A DNA stretch of 63,394 nucleotides from positions 206,318 through 269,711 of the forward strand of contig MKVE01000017.1 of the NCBI GenBank assembly GCA_001898785.1. Direction: 5' to 3'. Below, piece after piece: positions 34,273 to 43,104 of the stretch (positions within the stretch are counted from its first letter, which is position 1; every line of letters starts with the position of its first letter). This DNA is from Chryseobacterium sp. 36-9. Its GTDB lineage: Bacteria > Bacteroidota > Bacteroidia > Flavobacteriales > Weeksellaceae. Below the pieces are notes generated by a model that had not been told where the DNA came from, did no database searches, and worked only from the letters and a program-made list of their open reading frames with translations. A program made the position numbers and the translations under genes.

Positions 34273-34391
34273 GGCAGCTATTTCCGCCCTCCGTTCCTGC
34301 TTTTTTCTGTCATTGCGAACGAGGTGAAGCCATCCATAGAACTTTCAATTATTGCAATGACAGAAAAAGAATTCCACTCAGGTCGGGCTGC
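34273..34391. repeat. nested hairpin repeat, occupied form
   Basis: Outer left arm 34273-34306 (TTTCCGCCCTCCGTTCCTGC, then T-run), inner palindrome 34307-34363 (CTGTCATTGCGAAC ... TTGCAATGACAG), outer right arm 34364-34391 (AAAAAGAATTCCACTCAGG, then TCGGGCTGC). The inner part sits exactly between the T-run and the A-run. It lies in a 452-bp gap without genes (34054-34505). Confidence 0.7.
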
Positions 34392-34434
34392 AGATTCGTC
34401 GTTAAATCAAGATTTTTTCTAAAAACTCAATATT

Positions 34435-34484
34435 GTCATTCCGTAGGAATCTAAACGTCGCTGTCGAGATTCCTACGGGATGAC
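34435..34484. repeat. palindromic repeat GTCATTCCGTAGGAATCT
   Basis: GTCATTCCGTAGGAATCT (34435-34452) and AGATTCCTACGGGATGAC (34467-34484) form an 18-bp stem with one G-T wobble and a 14-nt loop. It lies just downstream of the class III aminotransferase gene, so it may serve as its transcript end. Confidence 0.7.
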
Positions 34485-34505
34485 GATTGGATGTTAATTT
34501 AAAAT

Positions 34506-35684
34506 CTATCCCACTTCATCCAAAGCTTCCAGAATAATTTCGCAACCTTTTCGAATTTCGTCTTCAGAGATTGTCAAAGGAGGTGAAATTCTCAGATATT
34601 CATTTCTGTATAGTTGCCAGAAAACAATCAGACCTTTTTCCATACATTTTGAAGCGACTTTCAAAGTATATTCCGGAGAACCGAGATTCACAGCTAACAT
34701 CAGTCCTTTCCCGTTGACGTTTTTGATTTTCGGATGAACCAATAATTCCCGGAAGACTTTTTCCTTCTTATCTGTCTCATTCATCAGTCCGCTTTCCAAA
34801 ACTTCTTTCAGAGTAGCGTGAGAAGCCGCAGCAATCAAAGGATTTCCTCCGAATGTCGTGATATGTCCCAATTTAGGAGAATGTGAAAGGCTTGTCATAA
34901 TTTCTTTCGAACTCATAAAAGCGCCAACCGGAACACCGCCGCCCATTCCTTTTCCCATTACCAAAATGTCAGGAACAATGCCATAATGCTCAAATGCAAA
35001 CAACTTTCCTGTTCTTCCAAATCCAGGCTGAATCTCATCCAAAATCAACAAAGCACCAACTTCTTCGCAGCGTTTTTTGAGATTGATGAAATAATTGTCT
35101 TTCGGAGTAATAAATCCAGCCGCTCCCTGAATGGTTTCTACAATGACGCAAGCCGTTTTCTCCGTGATTTTATCAAAATCATTTTCATTATTAAACTCGA
35201 TAAAATTAACCATTGGCAACAAAGGACGGAATTCTCTTTTGTGAACTTCATTCCCTGCAACAGAAAGCGCACCGTGTGTGTTCCCGTGATAGGCATCTTT
35301 GAAGGCAATGATTTCCTCTCTTCCAGTGTAACGTTTAGCTAATTTCAAACTTCCGTCAATGGCTTCTGCGCCAGAGTTCACAAGGTAAGTGACTTCCAAA
35401 GGTTCAGGTGTGGCTTCTGCCAAAAGCCTGCAAAGTTCTACCGGTTTTTCCTGAGCATATTCGCCGTAAACCATGACATGCAAGTATTTATCCGCTTGGT
35501 CTTTAATCGCATTCACCACTTTTGGATGAGAATGTCCAAGTGTATTGGCAGAAACGCCAGCTACAAAATCCAAATAGGCGCGTCCGTCTTTTCCATAGAT
35601 GTAGCTGCCTTCCGCTTTTTCCACTTCGAAACCTGCTGCATAAGGTGTTGTTTGAGCTTGATATTTGAAGAAATTTTGTTTCAT
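34506..35684 (-). CDS. class III PLP aminotransferase (acetylornithine/aspartate aminotransferase family)
   Basis: A 392-residue enzyme of the ornithine-aminotransferase group: NTLGHSHPKVVNAI, YLVNSGAEAIDGSLKLAKRYTG, AYHGNTHGALSV, ILDEIQPGFGRTGKLFAFEHYGIVPDILVMGKGMGGGVPVGA with the PLP lysine in VMGKGMGGG. The exact substrate (acetylornithine, 4-aminobutyrate, lysine) is not fixed by sequence. It stands alone, with no arginine genes beside it. The upstream DNA carries a short AGATTTTAGAAGTTAGA-type repeat. Confidence 0.88.
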   Translation of the reverse strand: MKQNFFKYQAQTTPYAAGFEVEKAEGSYIYGKDGRAYLDFVAGVSANTLGHSHPKVVNAIKDQADKYLHVMVYGEYAQEKPVELCRLLAEATPEPLEVTYLVNSGAEAIDGSLKLAKRYTGREEIIAFKDAYHGNTHGALSVAGNEVHKREFRPLLPMVNFIEFNNENDFDKITEKTACVIVETIQGAAGFITPKDNYFINLKKRCEEVGALLILDEIQPGFGRTGKLFAFEHYGIVPDILVMGKGMGGGVPVGAFMSSKEIMTSLSHSPKLGHITTFGGNPLIAAASHATLKEVLESGLMNETDKKEKVFRELLVHPKIKNVNGKGLMLAVNLGSPEYTLKVASKCMEKGLIVFWQLYRNEYLRISPPLTISEDEIRKGCEIILEALDEVG

Positions 35685-35817
35685 TGGTAGGATAGATGTT
35701 AGAAATTAGATTTTAGAAGTTAGATTCGTAAATCGTATTTCGGGGATTTTTGAACTTCTTGACTTTTGCAAAGTTCGGGAATTTGTAGAAAACAAGGAAT
35801 CGTAATCTACAATATTA

Positions 35818-36531
35818 TTAATCTTTTATTTTTAAATCATCTTTCAAATTACACCAACCGCTCCAACTACAATTTCCATTTATAAATTCTTTTGTTTTCT
35901 TTTTAAATGTGAGTTTATAATTTTCAACAGTTGTACAATTTCCTTCTTTTGGAATTGAATATAATTCTGATTCGAATTGAATTAATTTGTTCAATTCATT
36001 TTTATTAAGTTCTCTAATCTTGCCATTATTTGTAAAGAAGAACTTATTGTTTTTATTTTCGACAATTATTGAATCAGAAATCGAATGAAAGCAACCTTTT
36101 GATTCATATTTTAAAATCATCTGGTTATCTTTTAATTTTCGTAGAACTGAGTTTTCTATTTGCTTTGAAATGTCAATATAATCAGGATTGATGATTAAAG
36201 TGTCTATATCTTTTCTGTTATTTGCCTCGTAAGTTTTTATCTGCTTTCTGCCAAATAAATCATGATACTCAAACTGATAAGTACCTTTTTCGATACTATC
36301 AATTTTCAGAGGATTTTCAATAAATGGACTAAGTTCTTTTGGTAAAAATGTCTTGAGTATTTTATTATCTTTTTTGACAATAAGTTCATTAAGTTCCGGG
36401 AAATTTCCACTTGATTTTTTCTGATTTTTAATCTCAAGAATTAGTGTAGAATATTTTTTTGTACAACCAATCGACACAAATGAAAAAATAAACCCACAGA
36501 AAATAATTTTAAATATTTTTGATATTTTCAT
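35818..36531 (-). CDS. hypothetical lipoprotein
   Basis: A 237-residue protein with a lipoprotein signal (FIFSFVSIGC, Cys at about residue 23), so it is probably anchored in the outer or inner membrane on the periplasmic face. The rest shows predicted beta-strands (TLIINPDYIDIS, KFFFTNNGKIRELNKNE) without a recognised domain, and a C-terminal NGNCSWSGWCNLK with paired cysteines. It starts at ATG 36531, 15 nt downstream of the OstA-like gene, and may be cotranscribed with it. Confidence 0.7.
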   Translation of the reverse strand: MKISKIFKIIFCGFIFSFVSIGCTKKYSTLILEIKNQKKSSGNFPELNELIVKKDNKILKTFLPKELSPFIENPLKIDSIEKGTYQFEYHDLFGRKQIKTYEANNRKDIDTLIINPDYIDISKQIENSVLRKLKDNQMILKYESKGCFHSISDSIIVENKNNKFFFTNNGKIRELNKNELNKLIQFESELYSIPKEGNCTTVENYKLTFKKKTKEFINGNCSWSGWCNLKDDLKIKD

Positions 36532-36546
36532 TATCAAATAAAATTC

Positions 36547-38301
36547 TTACTTCTTAACCCGAACCGGTGTTTTTGGTTTGTTTTTTTCCTCGAGTTTTTT
36601 ACGTTCTGCTTCGGCGCGTTCAAAAAGAGAATTGTCGGATTGATAAACAATTTCCGGATAGTTCGGCGTATCTAGAAAAATATCGCCCCATTTCTGCAAA
36701 CGGTCTTTGGTATTCCAGTTAAAATCCTTGAAGAAACGTTCATCTTTGGAGATTTTACTCATTGGATAAATATCCGAATTGGCACCGATATTACAATCGA
36801 CCTGTTCCAGTTTTCGTTCTATGAAATGGGCCACAATTTCACCGCAAGTGGACAATGCGACTCCAATTCTGGTCACTTCTTTTGTTTTCTCGTTGGTGTC
36901 ATCTGCATAAGTTATGGCCTGTGCGTTGCCAACTGCTTTTGCAATGTCTATGGCGTTATCTTTGAGATAGACAATCATATTCTTGCTTTTGATTTGATTG
37001 AATTCATCTTTCAAATTCAATGAGTCGGCTTTGCTGATGGCAAAAGCGTTTCCAAGAACACGGATGGAATCGGTGATTTCTTTTTCAGGATTGCTGTAAA
37101 CCCGGATTTCGTCGCCGGTGACCTGTTTTGCACCCATCCAGAGAATTGGTTTGCGCATTAGATGCATTTCGCCATCGGTCTCGTTGAAGCTCAATGAGTC
37201 TGCGCGGCCCTGCATATTGGTTTTGAAAATCCGTACTTTTCTGAAGGCTCTCAGAAAGCTTTTCTTTTTCAAAGCGTTGGCAGAATCTGGCCTTTGAAAT
37301 GTCAGAAATTTCTCTGCCGACATATATACCGAATCTTTGCTAAGAATTTTGACAGCGTAAGGTTTGTCGGTAATCATAGCCGAATCTTTCTTTTCGTAGA
37401 TTTCACCGTAACCACCTTTGATGTAGCGGTTTTGTTTTGGATCATCCAAGGTCACGTTGCCGTTCCCTTTTCCAAAGCCTGTATTCCTGTTGAAGTATAA
37501 TTTGTCTCCTGTCAGAATTTTGTCATTATAATGAATTCTGGAGTTTTTGTTAAGGAAAGATTCTCCTGTTTTGGAATTATAAGTTCCCTGTTCTGTATAA
37601 ACATAATTTCTAGGGTTTTCTTTGTTTCTGATGGTGGTCGGCCCAAAAAAATCTGAAACTCCTGTATTTTGATTTTGCTTAATATTGTCGCTGACAATGG
37701 TATATTTATCTGTTTCGATATTGGAACGGCCAACGAAATCAATCATTTTGGTGTTGAGATAGTATGTCGCCGTCTTGGTGTACATTACACTTCCGTCATT
37801 ACTGTAAATCGTTCCGCCGGTGTTGAAATAGGCTGTATTTGGGATTTTATCGTAATAAAGTGTTTCTGTTTTTATGGTTTGCTTCGGGTCGGTAAGGACT
37901 ACATTTCTTCTGGCGATTCCACGTTGTGTGTTGCCATCGTATTCCATTTCTTCGGCAGTGATTCTATTTCCGTCCGGTGTTGTTAAAACAACATTTCCAA
38001 TCGCTTTGAGAAAATTTTCTTTTTGGTAAAAAACAACTTCGTCGGCTGTAAGAACAGAGCCTTGATGTTCAAACTGAACATTTCCTGAGAAAACCATATT
38101 TCCATCATATTTGTCAGGGCTTACACCGGCAGTATCAGAATGGATATGTTTTACTTTTTTGGAAGCATCAGTGTTAGAACCAGGATTTGAATTGCTAAAA
38201 AAAGGGTCTTTTACCAGACCTTGATTTTGGATTGGTGGTGTAACCTGGGAAAATATTCTAACAAAAATCAGAACTAGAACAACAAAAAAGGATTTCTTCA
38301 T
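36547..38301 (-). CDS. OstA/LptA-like organic solvent tolerance protein
   Basis: A 584-residue exported protein. Signal peptide (MKKSFFVVLVLIFVRIFSQ) then OstA-like repeats in residues about 60-430 (GNMVFSGNVQFEHQGSVLTADEVVFYQKENFLKAIGNVVLTTPDGNRITAEEMEYDG and several similar beta-jellyroll units). OstA-fold proteins carry lipopolysaccharide across the periplasm to LptD. It is longer than LptA (about 185 aa) and lacks the LptD barrel, a form I associate with Bacteroidota. The C-terminus is basic and Lys/Glu-rich. Its start overlaps the fur stop by one base (TAATG). Confidence 0.85.
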   Translation of the reverse strand: MKKSFFVVLVLIFVRIFSQVTPPIQNQGLVKDPFFSNSNPGSNTDASKKVKHIHSDTAGVSPDKYDGNMVFSGNVQFEHQGSVLTADEVVFYQKENFLKAIGNVVLTTPDGNRITAEEMEYDGNTQRGIARRNVVLTDPKQTIKTETLYYDKIPNTAYFNTGGTIYSNDGSVMYTKTATYYLNTKMIDFVGRSNIETDKYTIVSDNIKQNQNTGVSDFFGPTTIRNKENPRNYVYTEQGTYNSKTGESFLNKNSRIHYNDKILTGDKLYFNRNTGFGKGNGNVTLDDPKQNRYIKGGYGEIYEKKDSAMITDKPYAVKILSKDSVYMSAEKFLTFQRPDSANALKKKSFLRAFRKVRIFKTNMQGRADSLSFNETDGEMHLMRKPILWMGAKQVTGDEIRVYSNPEKEITDSIRVLGNAFAISKADSLNLKDEFNQIKSKNMIVYLKDNAIDIAKAVGNAQAITYADDTNEKTKEVTRIGVALSTCGEIVAHFIERKLEQVDCNIGANSDIYPMSKISKDERFFKDFNWNTKDRLQKWGDIFLDTPNYPEIVYQSDNSLFERAEAERKKLEEKNKPKTPVRVKK

Positions 38302-38780
38302 TAATTTTCAGACTTCTTGTGTCCGTAGAAGTATAAGGAGTGCGTATCAATACTTACGCCAAATGCTTTCTCAATAGAATCTTTGATCCCTTGAATTCTT
38401 GGGTCGCAGAACTCTATGATTTCCTCGATCTCTTTATCAGAATTTTCTTTATAGATGACCAAATGGTCGTGCTGCTTGTCAAAATAAGACTTTTCGTAAG
38501 ACGATGTGCTCAGTGTTTTTTCACCGAACTGATGCTTTCTGATCAATCCGGCATCCAGGAAAATTTCAATTGTATTGTAAATCGTTGCTTTGCTTACATG
38601 ATACTTTTTCTGCATCATTAGCAGGTAAAGGTCATCCACGTTGAAGTGGTGCTCCATATTGTAAATCTCCTCAAGAATTGTATATCTCTCCGGCGTATTA
38701 CGGAAACCTTTATCCATAAGATACTGTCTAAGGACGTCTTTTATGGTTGCAATATTCAGATCTTTTTGTTTCGTATCCAT
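38301..38780 (-). CDS. Fur-family transcriptional regulator
   Basis: A 159-residue metalloregulator with a winged helix (RNTPERYTILEEIY, HFNVDDLYLLM, VSKATIYNTIEIFLDAGLIRKHQFG) and a dimerisation domain containing the metal-ligand motif HDHLVIY. The CxxC pair of the structural zinc site (after HDHL in most Fur proteins) is absent: the segment reads YKENSDKEIEEIIEF with one Cys further on. It is upstream of and overlaps the OstA-like gene. Iron, zinc or peroxide response cannot be told apart. A -7 box (TAATTTTG) lies only 4 nt from the ATG. Confidence 0.88.
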   Translation of the reverse strand: MDTKQKDLNIATIKDVLRQYLMDKGFRNTPERYTILEEIYNMEHHFNVDDLYLLMMQKKYHVSKATIYNTIEIFLDAGLIRKHQFGEKTLSTSSYEKSYFDKQHDHLVIYKENSDKEIEEIIEFCDPRIQGIKDSIEKAFGVSIDTHSLYFYGHKKSEN

Positions 38781-38784
38781 AGTA

Positions 38785-38792
38785 CAAAATTA
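38785..38792 (-). promoter_or_regulatory. Bacteroidota -7 box (TAATTTTG) close to the fur-like start
   Basis: TAATTTTG on the minus strand fits TAnnTTTG and ends 4 nt upstream of the ATG at 38780. With normal start-site spacing the mRNA would begin at or near the ATG. Confidence 0.5.
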
Positions 38793-38807
38793 AAGAAATT
38801 TTCGGGA

Positions 38808-40787
38808 TTATTCGTAATGCTTGTTTTCGACTTTTTCGATTCTCTCGATTTTGATTTTCTGGTCTAGAAGTGGAGCAGACTCTACTACAACATTATGACT
38901 TGCAACACCATAGGCGGTGAAATCATTACTTCCCAGCTTCTTTACAAAATTATAAATGTTAAGAATGATTTTATCCTTGATGGTGAGAAGAAAATCATTG
39001 ATGTAAACATTATCAATAATGACGAATTTCAGATCCGGCGGGATATTATGTGCTCTTAAGGAAGGGTGCGAGCTTCTTGCAGGAATTGTTCCATCTTCCA
39101 TCATTTCAGCCAAAATCTGCTGAAAATAATCATTAATTCTTCGGTCTCTTTTGAATCCTAACAAGAAACTGATTTTATAAATTGTTCCGGGCAGAATTTC
39201 TTCCACATGATATTTGAAACTATATGGATCTTCCTGATTAACAATGTTTAGAATGAAGTAATGGTCGGCTCTTTTAGGTTGCGCCCTGATAATGGAATAG
39301 ATGATCTTCGATTCTACTTCATCATCCCGTTTTGCACGACTGAAGAATGCCAAATTGGTCGCATATTTCGGAATTGTCTCATCCAGTTTCATATCTTTTA
39401 TTGTAGAGATATATTTCTGAAGTTTTACAAACTTAATGAAAGTCGTCTTGATAATTCTCCCATTATACCAGGCATACATACAGATGCCTATGAAACCAGC
39501 CAGTAGAACGGACATCCAGCCGCCTTCGAAAAACTTGATGATATTGGCACTGAAAAAACCACCTTCTATCACAATATAAATCAATGCGAAAAGTGCGATC
39601 CAGAGTTTGTTTGTTCTAGTTTTCAAAAACCAGAAAACCAAAAGAATAGTTGTCATCAGCATTGTCACGGTAATGGAAAGCCCATAGGCTGCTTCCATTC
39701 TTCCGGATTCTTTAAAATACATCACAACCACAAAACACAAAAGCAGAATTCCCCAATTGATTTTCGGGATATACATCTGTCCCTTGATTCCGGAAGGATA
39801 TTCGATTTCCTGATTAGGCCAGAAATTGAGCGACATAGCTTCTGAAAACATTGTAAATGCACCTGTAATTACAGCCTGGCTCGCAATAATTGCAGCAGCT
39901 GTTGCGATAACCACCCCTGGAATAATAAACCATTCCGGCATAATACCGAAAAATGGATTTTTGCCACGGAATACTTCGTGATAATTGCTTAACAACCAAG
40001 CGCCTTGTCCAAGATAATTCAGGATCAACATTGCTTTCACGAAAATCCAGCTCACTCTGATGTTCTTGATTCCGCAGTGACCAAGATCAGAATATAATGC
40101 TTCTGCTCCTGTTGTACAAAGGAAAACGGCTCCAAGAATAACAATTGCGCTAGGAGAATTATAAATTAATTTTATGGCGTAATAGGGGTTAAAAGCTTTT
40201 ATAATCATTGGATGTTCAACTAAATGAACAAGACCGAATCCGCCCAAAACCAGAAACCAAAGAACCATAACAGGCCCAAAAAATTTACCAATGAAACTGG
40301 TGCCGAATTGCTGAACGACAAAAATAATCACCAAAATAGTCAGTGTAATTGGAACAACCGGTGGTTTATGCATTACCAATTCAAGACCTTCTATGGCTGA
40401 CATTACCGTCAACGAGGGCGTGATAATACTATCTGCAACAAGAGCCGCAGCTCCGATAATTGCAATGATGTACAACCATTTTTTCTTGAACCGTTTGACT
40501 AAAGAATAGAGGGACAAGATTCCACCCTCACCTTTGTTATCAGCCCTCAGAGCAATAATAACATATTTGATAGTGGTTTGTAAAGTCAGTGTCCAAATGA
40601 TGCAGGACAATGCACCTTCTATATATTCTTCGGAGATAATTCCGCCTGCTTTTCCAGCATTGATGATGGCTTTCATCACATAAAGAGGCGATGTTCCGAT
40701 GTCTCCGAAAACAATTCCTAACGAAACTAAAACTCCAATCCACGAAAGTTTTTTGAGGTCAAAATGACCGCTGCTATCTTGCGACAT
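38808..40787 (-). CDS. kup: KUP/HAK-type potassium uptake protein
   Basis: A 659-residue membrane transporter, H+/K+ symporter family. About twelve membrane helices occupy residues 20-460, with the family signatures GIVFGDIGTSPLYVM, ADNKGEGGILSLYSL, GAAALVADSIITPSLTVMSA and GAEALYSDLGHCG. A cytoplasmic domain of about 200 residues follows. ATG 40787 (MSQDSSGHFDL) is used because the ORF's upstream TTG falls on the -7 box at 40815-40822. It converges on nothing; fur-like gene follows on the same strand with a 27-nt gap. Confidence 0.95.
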   Translation of the reverse strand: MSQDSSGHFDLKKLSWIGVLVSLGIVFGDIGTSPLYVMKAIINAGKAGGIISEEYIEGALSCIIWTLTLQTTIKYVIIALRADNKGEGGILSLYSLVKRFKKKWLYIIAIIGAAALVADSIITPSLTVMSAIEGLELVMHKPPVVPITLTILVIIFVVQQFGTSFIGKFFGPVMVLWFLVLGGFGLVHLVEHPMIIKAFNPYYAIKLIYNSPSAIVILGAVFLCTTGAEALYSDLGHCGIKNIRVSWIFVKAMLILNYLGQGAWLLSNYHEVFRGKNPFFGIMPEWFIIPGVVIATAAAIIASQAVITGAFTMFSEAMSLNFWPNQEIEYPSGIKGQMYIPKINWGILLLCFVVVMYFKESGRMEAAYGLSITVTMLMTTILLVFWFLKTRTNKLWIALFALIYIVIEGGFFSANIIKFFEGGWMSVLLAGFIGICMYAWYNGRIIKTTFIKFVKLQKYISTIKDMKLDETIPKYATNLAFFSRAKRDDEVESKIIYSIIRAQPKRADHYFILNIVNQEDPYSFKYHVEEILPGTIYKISFLLGFKRDRRINDYFQQILAEMMEDGTIPARSSHPSLRAHNIPPDLKFVIIDNVYINDFLLTIKDKIILNIYNFVKKLGSNDFTAYGVASHNVVVESAPLLDQKIKIERIEKVENKHYE

Positions 40788-40814
40788 ATTTGTGTTGTCT
40801 TGAAAATAATTCTG

Positions 40815-40822
40815 CAAATTTA
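40815..40822 (-). promoter_or_regulatory. Bacteroidota -7 box (TAAATTTG) for kup
   Basis: TAAATTTG on the minus strand fits TAnnTTTG, 27 nt before the ATG at 40787. It overlaps the alternative TTG start at 40817, ruling that start out. Confidence 0.6.
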
Positions 40823-40921
40823 GATTATTTTATATTCTGAGAAATTTTTTTCTGGAAAATGTAATATTGGAGAAAAAATCAACTCCGGAATTACTTTTTC
40901 TAATAGTGTCTCATATTGGAC

Positions 40922-41251
40922 TTATAAATAATTAATGAAGCTCCAGAATTTTCTTTTTTTCAAATAATCCAGATTTTGGTCATTGGCGTAAGCTTCTCTT
41001 TCGAAACTGATGTTGCGGTATGCAAGTTGCGGGTTTCTGTATTTCAGATATTTCAGGTAATATTCGGAGAGATACCAGATGTAAAACGGAACGATTAACA
41101 ATTCCAATTGCTGGCGAATATGAATGGTTTCGTGATTAATGAGAATCTTATTTTTGCTGTCTTCCTTTCTCTGAACAAAAATAAACGGAAATAAAGTTAT
41201 CCCCGAAATTTTCATATTTTTGAGTAATCTTTGACAGACGATGACTATCAT
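40922..41251 (-). CDS. small HExxH-motif protein, unknown function
   Basis: A 109-residue protein with a zinc-peptidase-like HETIH motif (in LINHETIHIRQQLELL, about residues 38-53), a possible third ligand Glu in SFEREAYAND (about residue 83), and one or two hydrophobic stretches between (LLIVPFYIWYLSEYYL). This resembles a minimal gluzincin: HExxH plus a downstream ExxA segment. Whether it is an active peptidase is unknown. It diverges from the DUF5522 gene at 41290, with a -7 box TATCTTTG at 41256-41263. Confidence 0.75.
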   Translation of the reverse strand: MIVIVCQRLLKNMKISGITLFPFIFVQRKEDSKNKILINHETIHIRQQLELLIVPFYIWYLSEYYLKYLKYRNPQLAYRNISFEREAYANDQNLDYLKKRKFWSFINYL

Positions 41252-41255
41252 AAAT

Positions 41256-41263
41256 CAAAGATA
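41256..41263 (-). promoter_or_regulatory. Bacteroidota -7 box (TATCTTTG) close to the start of the HExxH gene
   Basis: TATCTTTG on the minus strand fits TAnnTTTG, ending 4 nt upstream of the ATG at 41251. The mRNA start would be at the ATG, or translation begins at the ATG at 41215. Confidence 0.5.
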
Positions 41264-41286
41264 AAAATTTTGGTACAGTTTTTTAA

Positions 41287-41463
<177 letters not shown>

Positions 41464-41518
41464 TCTTAATATTATGAAATCGACGATTCACGAATTCCAA
41501 AATAAAAATATATTAACG

Positions 41519-42055
41519 ATGAGTAAAAAATATTTCTTCATATTAATGGCAGCAGTTTCTTTGGGAGTGACTTCTTGCAGCCCTTTCCAAGTTAAATCTG
41601 ATTATTCGGCGACAGCAAATTTCGCCAATTACAAAACTTATCTGCTAAGAACAGATGATTTGAAACTGAACGATCTTGATAAAGACAGAGTTTTGAATGA
41701 ATTGTCCAAGCAAGTTCAGGCAAAAGGATTGATATCGGCACAAAATCCTGATTTGATCATCAACGTCAAAGCGTCTCACAAAAAAGTTCAGGATGTAACA
41801 ACAAGTATGAACTATGGCTGGGGTTGGGGAAGACCTTGGGGCTGGGGCGGCGGTTTCGGTATGGGAAATACCTGGACCAACAACTACAACAGCGGAACCA
41901 TTGTGATTGATATCATCGATGCGAAAACTCAAAAATTGGTCTGGCAAGGTGCCGGAAGCGGAATTTCTGTAGATTCGCCAAAGTCAAAACAAAAACAAAT
42001 CCCGCAGGTTGTAGCTGAGATAATGGCTAATTATCCGCCGCAAAAAGGGAAATAG
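41519..42055 (+). CDS. DUF4136 domain lipoprotein
   Basis: A 178-residue lipoprotein with the lipobox SLGVTSC (Cys about residue 18), then the DUF4136 pattern: YSATANFANYKTYLL, LNDLDKDRVLNELSKQVQAKGL, NPDLIINVKASHKK, a Gly/Trp-rich stretch (YGWGWGRPWGWGGGFGMG) and IVIDIIDAKTQKLVWQGAGSG. ATG 41519 gives a standard lipoprotein signal, unlike the longer frame that starts upstream. Role unknown; likely a periplasmic or outer-membrane leaflet protein. Confidence 0.85.
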   Translation: MSKKYFFILMAAVSLGVTSCSPFQVKSDYSATANFANYKTYLLRTDDLKLNDLDKDRVLNELSKQVQAKGLISAQNPDLIINVKASHKKVQDVTTSMNYGWGWGRPWGWGGGFGMGNTWTNNYNSGTIVIDIIDAKTQKLVWQGAGSGISVDSPKSKQKQIPQVVAEIMANYPPQKGK

Positions 42056-42099
42056 CTTTTCTTTAGATGGATAGATAATAGACGGATAGAAAAAAGATA

Positions 42100-42130
42100 A
42101 AACCGCAAAAAAATCTGCGGTTTTTTTATT
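42100..42130. terminator. bidirectional terminator hairpin
   Basis: AAACCGCA (42100-42107) and TGCGGTTT (42116-42123) with an 8-nt loop and T-run, between the convergent DUF4136 and ATP-cone genes. Confidence 0.75.
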
Positions 42131-42965
42131 CCGATATTTTTGTTGTCATTAGATCTTTCACTTCTTTTAGAACTTCGGATTTTCTTTGTTGATTAAGTTC
42201 TAAAACATTCAACAAATTGTGATTGCTGAATAATTCCTTTACCAGAATACATTTCTTTTCCAATAGTTTTTGCTTTTGTTTTCCGTCCAGAGTCGTCAGG
42301 CAAGTAATTGGATAAAGCGCATTTTGGTCCACCAAACTTTTGATGTTCTTATCTTTCGGATAATCCCAGGATAACAATCTCAATCCATAATATTCTGAAA
42401 AAGCCACAGAATCTTTGGTAAAATAAGTATTGGTAATCAGCCAGCCGTCAGTAAATTCGGTTTTGGTTCCGAAAAGATTGTATTGGATATCAGAAATATC
42501 TTTTATTCGGGATAAAACATACATTGGCGTTGTTACTGATATTTTCGTGTCTTCCGCATTTCGAAATTTACATTCTACCCAATAAGTTTTGTCGTTTTTA
42601 TTGGCGATAACGTCTGCTTCGTGTATCACCGAATGGCCTTTTATCAATTGCCCGGTTTCAGTTTTGTAGCCGATGTTTTGAAAAACTCTGGCAATCCATT
42701 GTTCAAAATAGAATCCTGCAGGTCCTAACTCCAACAACGCTTTTTTCAGACTGTATCTTGCTGCGACAGAATTTGAGATTTTCTTCAATTCCTCAAAAGC
42801 CATTCTGTACAGTTCGCCGGTTGTGATGCCTTCGAAACATTTTGGCAAAACCGTTTCCAGAACTTTTTTTACAGAGCTTTCGTCCGCTCCGGAGTTCCGA
42901 AGTGAGTTTTCCAATTTCGATATTTCGAAGTCGACCGTTTCTCCAGCGTTGTTTTTTATCTTCAT
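42126..42965 (-). CDS. ATP-cone domain fused to restriction-endonuclease-like domain
   Basis: A 279-residue two-domain protein. Residues 1-90 look like an ATP-cone (VDFEISKLENSLRNSGADESSVKKVL, GITTGELYRMAFEELKK), the nucleotide-sensing module of NrdR and ribonucleotide reductases. Residues 95-200 form a PD-(D/E)xK nuclease fold: FYFEQWIARVFQNIGY, HEADVIANKNDKTYWVECKFRN with the D...ExK triad (Asp-122-region and ECK). The rest is helical. It suggests a nucleotide-controlled DNase. It stands alone, not in a defence island. The nuclease is of the Mrr-like type. Confidence 0.75.
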   Translation of the reverse strand: MKIKNNAGETVDFEISKLENSLRNSGADESSVKKVLETVLPKCFEGITTGELYRMAFEELKKISNSVAARYSLKKALLELGPAGFYFEQWIARVFQNIGYKTETGQLIKGHSVIHEADVIANKNDKTYWVECKFRNAEDTKISVTTPMYVLSRIKDISDIQYNLFGTKTEFTDGWLITNTYFTKDSVAFSEYYGLRLLSWDYPKDKNIKSLVDQNALYPITCLTTLDGKQKQKLLEKKCILVKELFSNHNLLNVLELNQQRKSEVLKEVKDLMTTKISE

Positions 42966-42981
42966 AATTTATATTTTGAAT

Positions 42982-43075
42982 TTATCGCAAAGTTTCCAAT
43001 ATGAATTTTATCGAAGATAAAATCTTTGCGTCTTTTAAACTTAGAATTTAATAAATTTTTGTGCCTTTGCGATAA
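42982..43075. repeat. palindromic TTATCGCAAAG repeat
   Basis: TTATCGCAAAG (42982-42992) and CTTTGCGATAA (43065-43075) form an 11-bp inverted repeat around 72 nt, with an internal CTTTGCGTCTTTTAAA. It lies between the ATP-cone and histidine kinase genes. Confidence 0.55.
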
Positions 43076-43104
43076 TTTTTTTCGAATCTAAAGTCTTTTT
43101 TCTT

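Noticed and set aside
34237-34422. 61-codon frame on the plus strand
   Set aside because: It lies across the occupied nested repeat at 34273-34391 and encodes no recognisable protein.
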